NCBI GenBank assembly: GCA_013695405.1
Contig: JACDAO010000770.1
Span: forward strand, 1 to 10,307
Length of the DNA: 10,307 nucleotides
Source: Acidobacteriota bacterium
GTDB lineage: Bacteria > Acidobacteriota > Vicinamibacteria > Vicinamibacterales > Vicinamibacteraceae
Reading direction: 5' to 3'
Each line of letters starts with the position of its first letter. Positions within the stretch are counted from its first letter, which is position 1. The translations under genes were made by a program, and so were the position numbers. Positions 1-9,462 of the stretch are shown here, piece after piece. The notes beneath the pieces are model-generated. The model did not search any database. It worked only from the letters and a program-made list of their open reading frames with translations, and was not told where the DNA came from.

Positions 1-267
1 TTCGTCGCCCGCGCGCAGGGTGCGCCGGTGCGTCGCCGACGGCGCGAAGGCCGCCACAGGCAGCCGGATCGCCTCGCAGGCCCGGCACGACGGACAGGTC
101 GGCCGGTAGAGGAACACGCCCTGGCGACGGTCGCCAGCCGCCAACGCGAGGTCGACTTCGCCGCGGGTCAGCGGCCGCGCCGGCACGCGCAGCGGCAACC
201 GCGCGACGTGGCCGGCCAGGTACGGGCACCGATCCAGCTCGTCGTACACGATGAAGGTGGCGACCAC
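1..267 (-). CDS. Aminoacyl-tRNA--protein transferase (arginyl/leucyl-transferase, Ate/Bpt family), N-terminal part
   Basis: Reading leftward from a GTG at 267, 89 codons stay open to the window edge, so the C-terminal catalytic (GNAT-like) part is missing. The visible part matches the N-terminal domain of the Ate/Bpt family: CPYL at residues 14-17, a variable stretch, then FLYRPTCPSCRACEAIRLPV around 52-71 and an FAPSATHRR motif. Family knowledge: these cytosolic enzymes move Arg or Leu from charged tRNA to the N-terminus of proteins and mark them for ClpS/ClpAP degradation. The conserved cysteines (C14, C58, C61, C64) correspond to the cysteine cluster of this domain, which binds a metal or Fe-S centre in some members. 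The GTG start is chosen because no ATG or TTG lies upstream in frame near the homologous region and TACCAT sits 9 nt before it. Ate versus Bpt specificity cannot be decided from the fragment. It is divergent from the DUF1080 gene. Confidence 0.85.
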   Translation of the reverse strand, partial: MVATFIVYDELDRCPYLAGHVARLPLRVPARPLTRGEVDLALAAGDRRQGVFLYRPTCPSCRACEAIRLPVAAFAPSATHRRTLRAGDE

Positions 268-276
268 GGCGCCCCA

Positions 277-282
277 ATGGTA
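277..282 (-). promoter_or_regulatory. Candidate -10 hexamer (TACCAT) for the transferase gene
   Basis: Read on the minus strand, TACCAT (TANNNT pattern) ends 9 nt before the GTG at 267. That spacing would put the transcription start at or next to the start codon, giving a leaderless or nearly leaderless mRNA. A GGGG run between the two could also act as a weak ribosome-binding site. No -35 match is visible. Support comes mainly from the same arrangement at four other genes in the window. Confidence 0.35.
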
Positions 283-329
283 CTGCGACCCGCCCGCGCT
301 GGCAGCGCCCGCTCGGGGCGCGCCTGATC

Positions 330-335
330 TACACT
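330..335 (+). promoter_or_regulatory. Candidate -10 hexamer (TACACT) for the DUF1080 gene
   Basis: TACACT lies 8 nt before the ATG at 344. The intervening TCCGGCCC has no Shine-Dalgarno character. A -10 at this distance implies that transcription begins at about the ATG. There is no recognisable -35. The identical hexamer at nearly the same distance precedes uvrA and the HEAT-repeat gene. Confidence 0.45.
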
Positions 336-343
336 TCCGGCCC

Positions 344-1003
344 ATGCGTCTGATCTGCCCTCTCGTCGCCACGCTGGCGCTCGTCGCCACGCTCGCCACC
401 TCCGCCTCCGCGCAGCCGAATCCGAACCGCCCGAAGCTGGCGGGCGAGGACTGGGTGCAGCTGTACAACGGCAAGGACCTCACCGGCTGGACCAACGTCG
501 GCCAGGAGAAGTGGACCGTGGAACCCGATGGCGTGCTGCACGGCGTCGCCGTCAGCAAGGGTTACGGCTACCTGAAGACCGACAAGAACTACAAGGACTT
601 CGTGCTCGCGATGCAGTTCAAGTGCGATGGCGACGGCAACAGCGGCGTCTTCTTCCACAGCGAGTTCAAGCCTGGCACCTCCGACATCACCCAGGGCCTG
701 CAGTTCGAGATCGACTGCTCGATGATGAAGCACACCGGCGGACTGTACGGCGACGGCCGCAACTGGATCGTCTGGCCGGCGCCCGAAAACGAAGCGGTGG
801 TGCGGCGCGGCGAGTGGAACGAGTACGTCTTGCAGGTGGTGGGCAACCGCTACATCGCGCGGCTCAACGGCGTGCAGATGATCGACTTCACCGACCCCAA
901 CCCGAAGTCGTTCGACGGCGGCATCTCGCTGCAGCTGCACTCGGGCGGCAACGGCGACATGCGCTTCCGCGAGATCTGGATTCGCGACCTCTCCCAGCGG
1001 TAG
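344..1003 (+). CDS. Secreted 3-keto-disaccharide hydrolase-like (DUF1080) protein
   Basis: This is a 219-residue exported protein. Residues 1-23 form a signal peptide: Arg at position 2, a hydrophobic core LVATLALVATLAT, then ASA before a likely cleavage at Gln24. The mature part is a single DUF1080 domain (PF06439, now named 3-keto-disaccharide hydrolase), a concanavalin-like beta-sandwich. Diagnostic stretches are WVQLYNGKDLTGW (37-49), the WTVEPDGVLHG strand (57-67), the DFVLAMQFK strand (85-93), NSGVFFHS (99-106), GLQFEIDC (118-125), WNEYVLQVVGNRYIARLNG (158-176) and GGISLQLHSGG (192-202), ending MRFREIWIRDL. The family is common in Acidobacteriota, Planctomycetota and Bacteroidota, and a few members act on oxidised glycosides; the substrate here is unknown. 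The start at 344 is preferred over an in-frame ATG at 251 because it gives a clean signal peptide directly after TACACT; the longer form would overlap the divergent transferase gene. It looks monocistronic. Confidence 0.88.
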   Translation: MRLICPLVATLALVATLATSASAQPNPNRPKLAGEDWVQLYNGKDLTGWTNVGQEKWTVEPDGVLHGVAVSKGYGYLKTDKNYKDFVLAMQFKCDGDGNSGVFFHSEFKPGTSDITQGLQFEIDCSMMKHTGGLYGDGRNWIVWPAPENEAVVRRGEWNEYVLQVVGNRYIARLNGVQMIDFTDPNPKSFDGGISLQLHSGGNGDMRFREIWIRDLSQR

Positions 1004-1021
1004 GCCGTAGGCCGTAGGCTG
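1001..1021 (+). repeat. Heptanucleotide tandem repeat (TAGGCCG x2 + TAGGCTG)
   Basis: Three head-to-tail heptamers, TAGGCCG, TAGGCCG and TAGGCTG, begin exactly at the stop codon of the DUF1080 gene, so the first TAG is the stop. The tract fills the start of the 47-nt gap between two convergent genes. Changes in unit number would not alter the protein. The unit length equals that of the CCCCAGC tract inside uvrA. Confidence 0.7.
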
Positions 1022-1023
1022 TC

Positions 1024-1051
1024 GGGCAGCGAGCCGCGAGCCCTCGTGCCC
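1024..1051. terminator. Hairpin between convergent genes, candidate bidirectional terminator
   Basis: GGGCA (1024-1028) pairs with TGCCC (1047-1051) and CGAG (1030-1033) with CTCG (1043-1046). This gives a 9-bp stem with one bulged G (1029) and a 9-nt loop. It sits between the stop of the DUF1080 gene and the stop of the histidine kinase gene, the expected place for a shared terminator, and its last base is the first base of the kinase stop complement. There is no T tract on either side, so it is not a canonical intrinsic terminator and may be only a 3'-end stabilising stem. Confidence 0.35.
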
Positions 1052-3342
1052 TACTGCGGCACCCGTAGCCGCACGTCGGCGAGCAGGTCGTGCAGGGTCA
1101 CCGCCAGGTCGCGCAACGAGAAGGGCTTGGCCAGCCGGCCGGCAAACCCCACCTGCTGGTACTCGGCGAGCAGGCCGGTGTCGGCGTAGCCGCTCATCAC
1201 GATCGCGCAGACCCGCGGGTCGAACCTGCGCAGTTCGGCGAGCGCCTCGGCGCCGCCCATCCCGCCCGGCACCGTCAGGTCCATCACCAGCGCGTCGAAC
1301 GGCTCGCCGGCGTGCGCGGCCTGGATGTAGCCTTCGACCGCCATCTCGCCATCGGAGACGATTTCCGGCGTGTAGCCGAGCGACCGCAGCATCGACGCGG
1401 TGACCGTCGCGATCGACCGGTCGTCGTCCATCACCAGCACCCGGCCCCGGCCGTGCGGCACCGCCAACAGCGGCTGCAGCACCGCGGGTGCCACGCGCTT
1501 GGTCGATCGTGGCAGGTAGATGTTGAACGTGGCGCCCGAGCCGAGCGACGACTCGGCGGTGATGAACCCGCCGTGGTTCTGGATCACGGCGTGCGACACC
1601 GCCAGCCCCAGCCCGGTCCCCGAGGGCTTGGTGGTGAAGTACGGATCGAAGATGCGATCGAGGTGCTCGACCGGGATCCCCTGGCCCTGATCCTTGATGC
1701 TGATCCGCACCAACTGCCGCGGCTCGCGCGGCGCATCGGGCAACGCCGGCAGGCGCACGTTGGCGCAGGTCACCAGCACCTGGCCGCCACGCGACATCGC
1801 CTGCTTGGCGTTGAGCACGATGTTGTGCACCACCTGCTCGACCTGGCCCTCGTCGGCTTCGACCGCCCAGAGGTCGGCCGGCACCTCCACGGTGCCCCGG
1901 ACGTTCGACCCGCTGACCGCGAAGCGCACCGTCGCGTCGACCAGGTGACCGATGTGCATTGCCCGCTTGACCGGGTCGCCACCGCGCGAGAACGTCAGCA
2001 ACTGGTGGGTCAGCGTGCGTGCGCGCAGGCAGGCCCGCTCGGCCTCCTCGAGCCAGGTCGCGGTCTCGCGTGACAGCGTCTCGTCGTTGCGCGCCAGCGC
2101 GATGTTGCCGACCACGGCGGTGAGCACGTTGTTGAAGTCGTGGGCGATCCCGCCGGCCAGCACGCCGAGCGACTCGAGCTTGCTGGCACGCACCCGCTCC
2201 TGCATCAGCCGGACGCTCTCGGTGACGTCGCGCACCACCAGCACCACGCCGACGCGCTGGCCCTCGCGGTCGAACATCGGCGCGCCCGTCAGGCTGACCG
2301 ACAGCCGCGTCCCCTGCCCGGTCATCAGCGAGGCGTTGACCTGCTGTTCTGGAATGCGCCCGATTTCGAGAATCCGCGCCACCGGCACTTCCTGCACGGT
2401 GGTGCCGTCCGGGTCCCACAGGCACAGCACGTCGTCGATCGCCTTGAGCAGCGCCGTGTCCTGGGTGCGGCCGGTCAACTGCTCGGCCACCACGTTGAGC
2501 ATCGTCACGCGGCCCTGCAGGTCGGTGGTGATGACGGCGTCGTCGATGCTGCGCAGCGTGACCGCGAGGCGCTCCTTCTCGGCGGCCAGGTCCTCGCGCG
2601 CGCTGGCGTGCAGGTCGGCCATCTTCTGGACCGCCCGCTGTTCCTCGGTGAGCCGGCCGAAGTAGACCTTGTACGAGTGGTAGATGAAGGCGATCGGCAC
2701 CAGCACGAACAGCGCCACGTACCACGTGCCGTCGCGATACAGGATCGCGCTGAGCGCGACCACGCCGGCGGTCAGGAAGTAGCCCGGAGCGGTCCACAGG
2801 AAGTTGTCGTGCCAGCAGCGCCACAACGGCTGTCCGGTAGACAGCGCCACCGCGGTCGAGACGACCAGCGAGTTGGTCAGGAAGTAGGCGGCGGTCGCGC
2901 CGATGATCGGCGGGATCGGCAGCGCATCCTCCGGCACCTGGAAGACGGTGCGGATCATCAGCAGGGTGCCGCCGGCGGCGCCCACCGACAAGACCAGCAT
3001 TGCGCTGTTGAAGACGTGTCGGTAGAGCGGCGACCGGGTCTTGGTGTGGAAGGCCGACTGGACCCAGCCCGACACCGCGGCGATCACCAGGGCGGGCGCG
3101 GGGCCGACCGTCAGCATCGCCACCAACAGCGCTGCGAACGAGGTCGACATCGTCGCCCAACCGCGCGCCAGCGGGACGTGAATCTTCAGCGCCGACAGCG
3201 CGGAAGCCATCGCCAGCAACCCGACGAACTGCCACGGGTAGTCCTTCACGGTGGGCGCAGCCCAGCCGAGCAGCAGACTGCCTGCCGTGATGACCCCGCC
3301 AACGTAGACTCTCAGCCAGACTTGAGAACGGTTCGTCTGCAC
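1051..3342 (-). CDS. Membrane-bound hybrid sensor histidine kinase with PAS and C-terminal receiver
   Basis: This is a 763-residue hybrid kinase. Residues about 10-224 hold roughly seven hydrophobic helices forming an integral-membrane sensor of no family I recognise. A short charged coiled coil (about 230-260) leads into a PAS-like domain (about 254-376) ending VVLVVRDVTES. The dimerisation/phosphoacceptor segment is SLGVLAGGIAHDFNN with His401. The ATP-binding domain has the N box HNIVLNA (N507, N511), G1 DQGQGIP (551-557), F box FDPYFTTK and G2 GTGLGLAV (575-582). The receiver starts RVLVMDDD (acidic pocket 639-641), with phosphoacceptor Asp688, Ser717 and Lys739, so all catalytic residues are present. 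There is no DNA-binding output, so the signal must pass to an unlinked partner. The GTG at 3342 is chosen because AGGGA lies 5 nt upstream. The frame stays open back to a TTG at 3459 that overlaps the nagA stop; the extra 39 residues look non-coding. The ligand is unknown; the position behind nagBA hints at sugar sensing. Confidence 0.88.
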   Translation of the reverse strand: MQTNRSQVWLRVYVGGVITAGSLLLGWAAPTVKDYPWQFVGLLAMASALSALKIHVPLARGWATMSTSFAALLVAMLTVGPAPALVIAAVSGWVQSAFHTKTRSPLYRHVFNSAMLVLSVGAAGGTLLMIRTVFQVPEDALPIPPIIGATAAYFLTNSLVVSTAVALSTGQPLWRCWHDNFLWTAPGYFLTAGVVALSAILYRDGTWYVALFVLVPIAFIYHSYKVYFGRLTEEQRAVQKMADLHASAREDLAAEKERLAVTLRSIDDAVITTDLQGRVTMLNVVAEQLTGRTQDTALLKAIDDVLCLWDPDGTTVQEVPVARILEIGRIPEQQVNASLMTGQGTRLSVSLTGAPMFDREGQRVGVVLVVRDVTESVRLMQERVRASKLESLGVLAGGIAHDFNNVLTAVVGNIALARNDETLSRETATWLEEAERACLRARTLTHQLLTFSRGGDPVKRAMHIGHLVDATVRFAVSGSNVRGTVEVPADLWAVEADEGQVEQVVHNIVLNAKQAMSRGGQVLVTCANVRLPALPDAPREPRQLVRISIKDQGQGIPVEHLDRIFDPYFTTKPSGTGLGLAVSHAVIQNHGGFITAESSLGSGATFNIYLPRSTKRVAPAVLQPLLAVPHGRGRVLVMDDDRSIATVTASMLRSLGYTPEIVSDGEMAVEGYIQAAHAGEPFDALVMDLTVPGGMGGAEALAELRRFDPRVCAIVMSGYADTGLLAEYQQVGFAGRLAKPFSLRDLAVTLHDLLADVRLRVPQ

Positions 3343-3347
3343 AGCTG

Positions 3348-3352
3348 TCCCT
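3348..3352 (-). promoter_or_regulatory. Ribosome-binding site of the histidine kinase
   Basis: On the minus strand AGGGA ends 5 nt before the GTG at 3342. It is the clearest Shine-Dalgarno match near any start in the window. It decides the kinase start against the in-frame TTG at 3459. Confidence 0.5.
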
Positions 3353-3375
3353 GACTGCAGGACCTCTCCAAGCTG

Positions 3376-3405
3376 CCTATCGGCCCGGGTGCGCCAGAAC
3401 GTCAA
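3376..3405 (-). promoter_or_regulatory. Candidate sigma70-type promoter for the histidine kinase
   Basis: In the 113-nt gap between the nagA stop and the kinase GTG, the minus strand reads TTGACG (3405-3400), an 18-nt spacer, then GATAGG (3381-3376). The -35 matches five of six consensus positions; the -10 is poor. The implied leader is about 25-30 nt and contains the AGGGA site. Base composition is visibly less GC-rich here than in the flanking genes, which suits a regulatory region. The kinase could also be read through from the nag operon. Confidence 0.35.
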
Positions 3406-3455
3406 TAGTGGAGCCAGGTGGTCAGGCCGCGCAAGCCACCCGCCATGGCTGAGCT

Positions 3456-4436
3456 TCAAGGCGCGCGATATCGGACCGACCTGACCTGTGACAGGTCGTC
3501 GGACCAGACCACCTCGACCTGCCCGCGCGGGGCGCGTCCCAGATATGTGGCCGGCTGGGTCGAGGCCATCGCGGCGGCGACCGCGAGCGGCACGCCGGTC
3601 CAGCGACTGGCATGGCCAACAGCCTCGGGCATGGTCAGCGCCGAGCCAGCCAGGGTCAGCGCACCGGCCGCCGACACCCGGCCCGAGGCGTCGGCGATCA
3701 CGTCGAGGTCGCCGAGCCGGTAGGTGCCCGGAGGCGCGTTGGCGGCCATCATCGCGTCGGTGATCAGCAGGCAGCGCGTTGGTGATTTGGCGCGGGTCAT
3801 CACCCGGAAGGTGGCCGGCGGCAGGTGATGTCCATCGGCAATCAACGACGCCTGCAGGCGATCGTCGGCCAACTGGTCCCAGATCAGGTTTGGATGGCGG
3901 GGCTGCATGGTGGCGCAGCCGTTGCCCAGGTGCGTCGACAGGGTCGCCCCGGCGCGGACCGCGTCACCGATCTGATCCGACGAGGCCGCGCTGTGGCCAA
4001 TCGCCACCCGGACCCCGTCACGCACGGCGGCCTCGATCACGGCAAGCGCCCCCGGCGACTCGGGTGCAAGGGTCAGCAGCCGAATCTGGCCGTCGGCGGC
4101 CTCCTGCCGGCGCCTGAAGTCGTCGACCGAGGCGTCGCGGACGCAGCGCCGCGGATGCGCGCCGCGGGGCCCGTCGACCGGGGAGATGTACGGTCCCTCC
4201 ATGTGCAGGCCGGCGACCAGCGGATGCCGGGCCGCGAGCACCCGCCGGGCGCAGTCCCGGAAGTGCTCGAACGTCGAAGTGATGATGGTCGGCAGGCAGA
4301 GCCCGACCCCGGTGCCGCACATCGCGTCGAGCGACTCGCTGACCGCGTCGGACGACGTCTGTGCGGCGTTGTAGTCGACGCCGGCAAAGCCGTTGACCTG
4401 CAGGTCGACGAACGCCGGACCCGACCACTCAGGCAT
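3456..4436 (-). CDS. nagA: N-acetylglucosamine-6-phosphate deacetylase (NagA), short form
   Basis: This cytosolic amidohydrolase would convert GlcNAc-6-phosphate to glucosamine-6-phosphate and acetate, feeding NagB. Family landmarks occur in order: FVDLQVNGFAGVDYN (9-23), the NagA version of the strand-1 motif with Gln13 and Asn15 where other amidohydrolases have HxH; LHMEGPYIS with metal ligand Glu80; GAHP; VAIGHSAAS with His148; LSTHLGNGC with His169; LIADGHHLPP; ITDAMMAA with catalytic Asp227; TLAGSALTM (261-269); and STQPATYLG near the end. At 326 residues it is shorter than the E. coli enzyme (382) because translation begins almost at barrel strand 1, so the N-terminal part of the accessory beta-sandwich is missing. 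The ATG at 4436 is used. The frame extends only to a TTG at 4472, adding 12 unconvincing residues. The start overlaps the transporter stop by 8 nt, so translation is probably coupled. Confidence 0.87.
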   Translation of the reverse strand: MPEWSGPAFVDLQVNGFAGVDYNAAQTSSDAVSESLDAMCGTGVGLCLPTIITSTFEHFRDCARRVLAARHPLVAGLHMEGPYISPVDGPRGAHPRRCVRDASVDDFRRRQEAADGQIRLLTLAPESPGALAVIEAAVRDGVRVAIGHSAASSDQIGDAVRAGATLSTHLGNGCATMQPRHPNLIWDQLADDRLQASLIADGHHLPPATFRVMTRAKSPTRCLLITDAMMAANAPPGTYRLGDLDVIADASGRVSAAGALTLAGSALTMPEAVGHASRWTGVPLAVAAAMASTQPATYLGRAPRGQVEVVWSDDLSQVRSVRYRAP

Positions 4437-5703
4437 GGCCGGGGATCTGCCGGATGCGACCCAGTTCGCCAATCAGCACCACCACCAGCACGAAGGCGAC
4501 CAGGTAGGCCGAGGAGCACGCGAAGAACAGCGGGACGTAGCCCGCGGTGTCGACCACCCGCCCGATCATCAACTGCGTGACGAAGCCGGCCGCGCTGCCG
4601 ACCATGCCGCCGAGGCCGGTGACGGTGCCGACCGCGCGGGCCGGAAACACCTCGGCCGGCAGGATCACATTGCCCCACGCGCCATGGCAGAACATCACGC
4701 CGGTGAGGCACAGGACCGCCAGCCACGTCTGCTGGATCTGCGTCAGTGCGAGGAACAGCCCCAGCGCCACCACCGAGACGATGAAGGTGACGGTCTTGCG
4801 GGCGCGGTTGACGGTCCAGCCGCGCGACACCAGGTAACTCGGGATGGCGCCCGACATCACGTTGCCGACTGCCAGCGCCGCAAACGGCAGCCAGCCGATC
4901 ACCGCCAGTTCCGCCAGCGAGATGCCGCGCACCTCCTGCAGGTACTTCGGCACCCAGAACAGCAGGAAGTACGTGATCGGGTCGGTCAGCATCCGGGCCG
5001 CGACGCAGCCCCAGGTCTCTTTCATCCGCAGCAGCGTCGCGAGCGCTGGCCGGCTCGCGTCGGCGGCCGTGCGGTCAGCCAGGATCAATGCCCGCTCCTC
5101 GTCGCTGATCAGCCGGTGATCCTCCGGCCGGTGGTAGTAGACGTACCAGATCGGAAGCCAGAGAAAGCCCAGTGCGCCCGCGAAGACGAACGCCCACCGC
5201 CAGCCGACGTACAGCCCGAGCGCGCCGATGATCGGCACCGCCAGCGTCGAGCCGAGTGCGGTACCGGCGTTGAAGATCCCGACCGCCAGCGCCCGCTCGC
5301 GAATCGGGAACCATTCGGCGGCCGCCTTGACACCGCCCGGGATGACCGCGGCTTCGGCGGCGCCGAGGAAGAAGCGCGCCATCTGGAACTGGAAGACCGA
5401 GCCGGCCAGCCCGTGGGTCATCGCCGCGACCGACCACGCCGACACGAACACCAGGTAGCCACGCCTGGTGCCGACCACGTCGATGATCCGGCCGCTGACC
5501 GCGTACATGATCGCGTAGCTGAGCAGGAACGCCGAGGTGATCTGGCCATACTGCGTCGAGGTGAAACCGATGTCGGCCTGAATCTGCACCGCCAGCACCG
5601 ACAGCGCCTGACGGTCGAAGTAGTTCAGTTCCGAGGCGAAGCAGAGCAGGATCGCGATGTACCAGCGCAGGTGCCGTACGGGGTGACGCGCCGCGTCGGC
5701 CAC
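4429..5703 (-). CDS. MFS transporter, ExuT/ACS-like, amino-sugar operon
   Basis: This 424-residue inner-membrane permease has about twelve hydrophobic segments in two bundles of six. They are split by a hydrophilic central loop (about 190-230, HRPEDHRLISDEERALI) that is typical of the anion:cation symporter family to which hexuronate (ExuT) carriers belong. Other family marks are LNYFDRQALSVL (26-37) in helix 1, the helix 2-3 loop GRIIDVVGTRRG (71-82), an R/G-rich helix 4 (ARFFLGAAEAAVIPGG) and WFPIRERALAVG (131-142). The start is a GTG 1 nt after the nagB stop, and its end overlaps nagA by 8 nt, so it is the middle gene of a tight operon. Inference: it imports the sugar consumed by NagA and NagB, or a related acidic amino-sugar; sequence alone does not fix the substrate. 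It is not recognisably a NagP-type (FGHS family) GlcNAc permease. Confidence 0.88.
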   Translation of the reverse strand: MADAARHPVRHLRWYIAILLCFASELNYFDRQALSVLAVQIQADIGFTSTQYGQITSAFLLSYAIMYAVSGRIIDVVGTRRGYLVFVSAWSVAAMTHGLAGSVFQFQMARFFLGAAEAAVIPGGVKAAAEWFPIRERALAVGIFNAGTALGSTLAVPIIGALGLYVGWRWAFVFAGALGFLWLPIWYVYYHRPEDHRLISDEERALILADRTAADASRPALATLLRMKETWGCVAARMLTDPITYFLLFWVPKYLQEVRGISLAELAVIGWLPFAALAVGNVMSGAIPSYLVSRGWTVNRARKTVTFIVSVVALGLFLALTQIQQTWLAVLCLTGVMFCHGAWGNVILPAEVFPARAVGTVTGLGGMVGSAAGFVTQLMIGRVVDTAGYVPLFFACSSAYLVAFVLVVVLIGELGRIRQIPGHA

Positions 5704-5704
5704 G

Positions 5705-6463
5705 TCAGTCCCGGACCCAGGGGGTCGCAGACGAGGACAGCTGCTGCGCGGAGTGGCGATCGAGGTAGACGTGGACGTCGGGGTGGGTCTGCAGGATCGA
5801 CGCCGGGGTGTGTGGGTCGACCGGACCTTCGACGCTGGCTTTCACCGCGGCGGCCTTCCGTGTATCCGGGACCATGCAGAAGATGCGGCGCGCCTTCAGG
5901 ATCTGGCGCACCGACATGCTCAGGGCCTGGCTCGGCACCTCGTCGAGCGATCCGAACCAGCCCTCGCCGACCTGCTGCTGGCGGCAGGCCCGGTCGAGCG
6001 ACACCACCAGGTACGGCTGCTCGGTCTCGAAGTCGGCGGGCGGGTCGTTGAACGCCAGATGCGCGTTCTCGCCGATGCCGACGCACGCCACGTCGACCGG
6101 CGCCGCGCCGATCGCCGCCGCCGCCTGCCGGCAGGTCTCTGCCGGGTCGCCCTCGCCGTCAAGCAGGTAGGCCGATCCAATCGGTACCCGTTCGAACAGG
6201 CGCTCGCGCAGATACTTCCGGAAGCTGGCCGGGTGCGTCGGCGGCAGCCCGATGTACTCGTCGAGGTGGAAGGCGTCGACCTGCCCCCAGGGCACGTCGC
6301 TGCGCGCGACCAGCGCGTCGAGGAAGGCGAACTGTGACGCGCCGGTGGCGACGATGACGCGGGCGCGCCCGCGCTCCCGCACCGCCTCGGCGATGGCCTG
6401 TGCCGCGTCAGCCGCTGCGGCGGCGCCGAGTGCCTCAGGATCCTCGAACACCTGGATCTTCAT
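5705..6463 (-). CDS. nagB: Glucosamine-6-phosphate deaminase-like protein (NagB family)
   Basis: This 252-residue protein would isomerise and deaminate glucosamine-6-phosphate to fructose-6-phosphate plus ammonia. Visible motifs are [16 protein letters not shown] (36-51, phosphate-binding loop), [19 protein letters not shown] (63-81) with Asp68 in the place of the general base, [15 protein letters not shown] (128-142), and [20 protein letters not shown] (211-230). His135 aligns with the catalytic ring-opening histidine. E. coli D141 and E148 are replaced by Asn133 and Asp140. Asn at the first position is also usual in Bacillus-type NagB, so a deaminase remains the best call, but a related sugar-phosphate isomerase/deaminase is possible. 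The ATG at 6463 is used. The frame stays open upstream, but that extension would run through the uvrA coding region. It is the first gene of the operon nagB - transporter - nagA and is preceded by TAGAGT instead of a Shine-Dalgarno site. Confidence 0.85.
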   Translation of the reverse strand: MKIQVFEDPEALGAAAAADAAQAIAEAVRERGRARVIVATGASQFAFLDALVARSDVPWGQVDAFHLDEYIGLPPTHPASFRKYLRERLFERVPIGSAYLLDGEGDPAETCRQAAAAIGAAPVDVACVGIGENAHLAFNDPPADFETEQPYLVVSLDRACRQQQVGEGWFGSLDEVPSQALSMSVRQILKARRIFCMVPDTRKAAAVKASVEGPVDPHTPASILQTHPDVHVYLDRHSAQQLSSSATPWVRD

Positions 6464-6471
6464 GGGCGCGC

Positions 6472-6477
6472 ACTCTA
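6472..6477 (-). promoter_or_regulatory. Candidate -10 hexamer (TAGAGT) for the nag operon
   Basis: On the minus strand TGCTAGAGT lies 8 nt before the nagB ATG at 6463. TG one base before the hexamer makes it an extended -10. The 8-nt spacer GCGCGCCC is no ribosome-binding site, so a leaderless or very short-leader transcript is implied. A TTGCCT further upstream (6503-6498) is 20 nt away, too far for a normal -35. The 66-nt region between nagB and uvrA thus holds two divergent promoters. Confidence 0.45.
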
Positions 6478-6514
6478 GCACACCGCCCCACCCCGAGAGG
6501 CAATCGGTGGCTGG

Positions 6515-6520
6515 TACACT
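6515..6520 (+). promoter_or_regulatory. Candidate extended -10 (TGGTACACT) for uvrA
   Basis: TACACT preceded by TGG, an extended -10, ends 9 nt before the uvrA ATG at 6530. The spacer GGTTGATCG has no AGGAGG-like sequence. I see no -35 and no LexA-box-like palindrome (CTG-N10-CAG or GAAC-N4-GTTC) in the 66-nt intergenic region, so SOS control is not evident from the sequence. Confidence 0.45.
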
Positions 6521-6529
6521 GGTTGATCG

Positions 6530-9457
<2,928 letters not shown>

Positions 9458-9462
9458 CCGCG

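Noticed and set aside
251..343. N-terminal extension of the DUF1080 protein from an ATG at 251
   Set aside because: It would bury the signal peptide behind 31 residues and overlap the divergent transferase start. The ATG at 344 is preceded by TACACT.
329..3235. Minus-strand open frame of 968 codons crossing the DUF1080 and kinase genes
   Set aside because: It is a shifted-frame shadow of the kinase made of Arg/Ala/Gly-rich sequence with no domain. It also runs antisense through the DUF1080 gene. The kinase frame has full domain conservation.
2140..3354. Plus-strand open frame of 404 codons antisense to the kinase
   Set aside because: It is a compositional shadow (Gln/Arg/His-rich) without recognisable domains or start signals.
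3406..3455. Hairpins after nagA (AGCCA/TGGCT and GGTGG/CCACC) as an attenuator or terminator
   Set aside because: The stems are only 5 bp, mutually exclusive and not followed by a T tract. This is within chance for GC-rich sequence.
4393..6051. Plus-strand open frame of 552 codons antisense to the transporter and nagB
   Set aside because: Its His/Arg/Asp-rich translation is typical of the antisense of GC-rich coding DNA and contains no motif. The minus-strand genes are conserved families.
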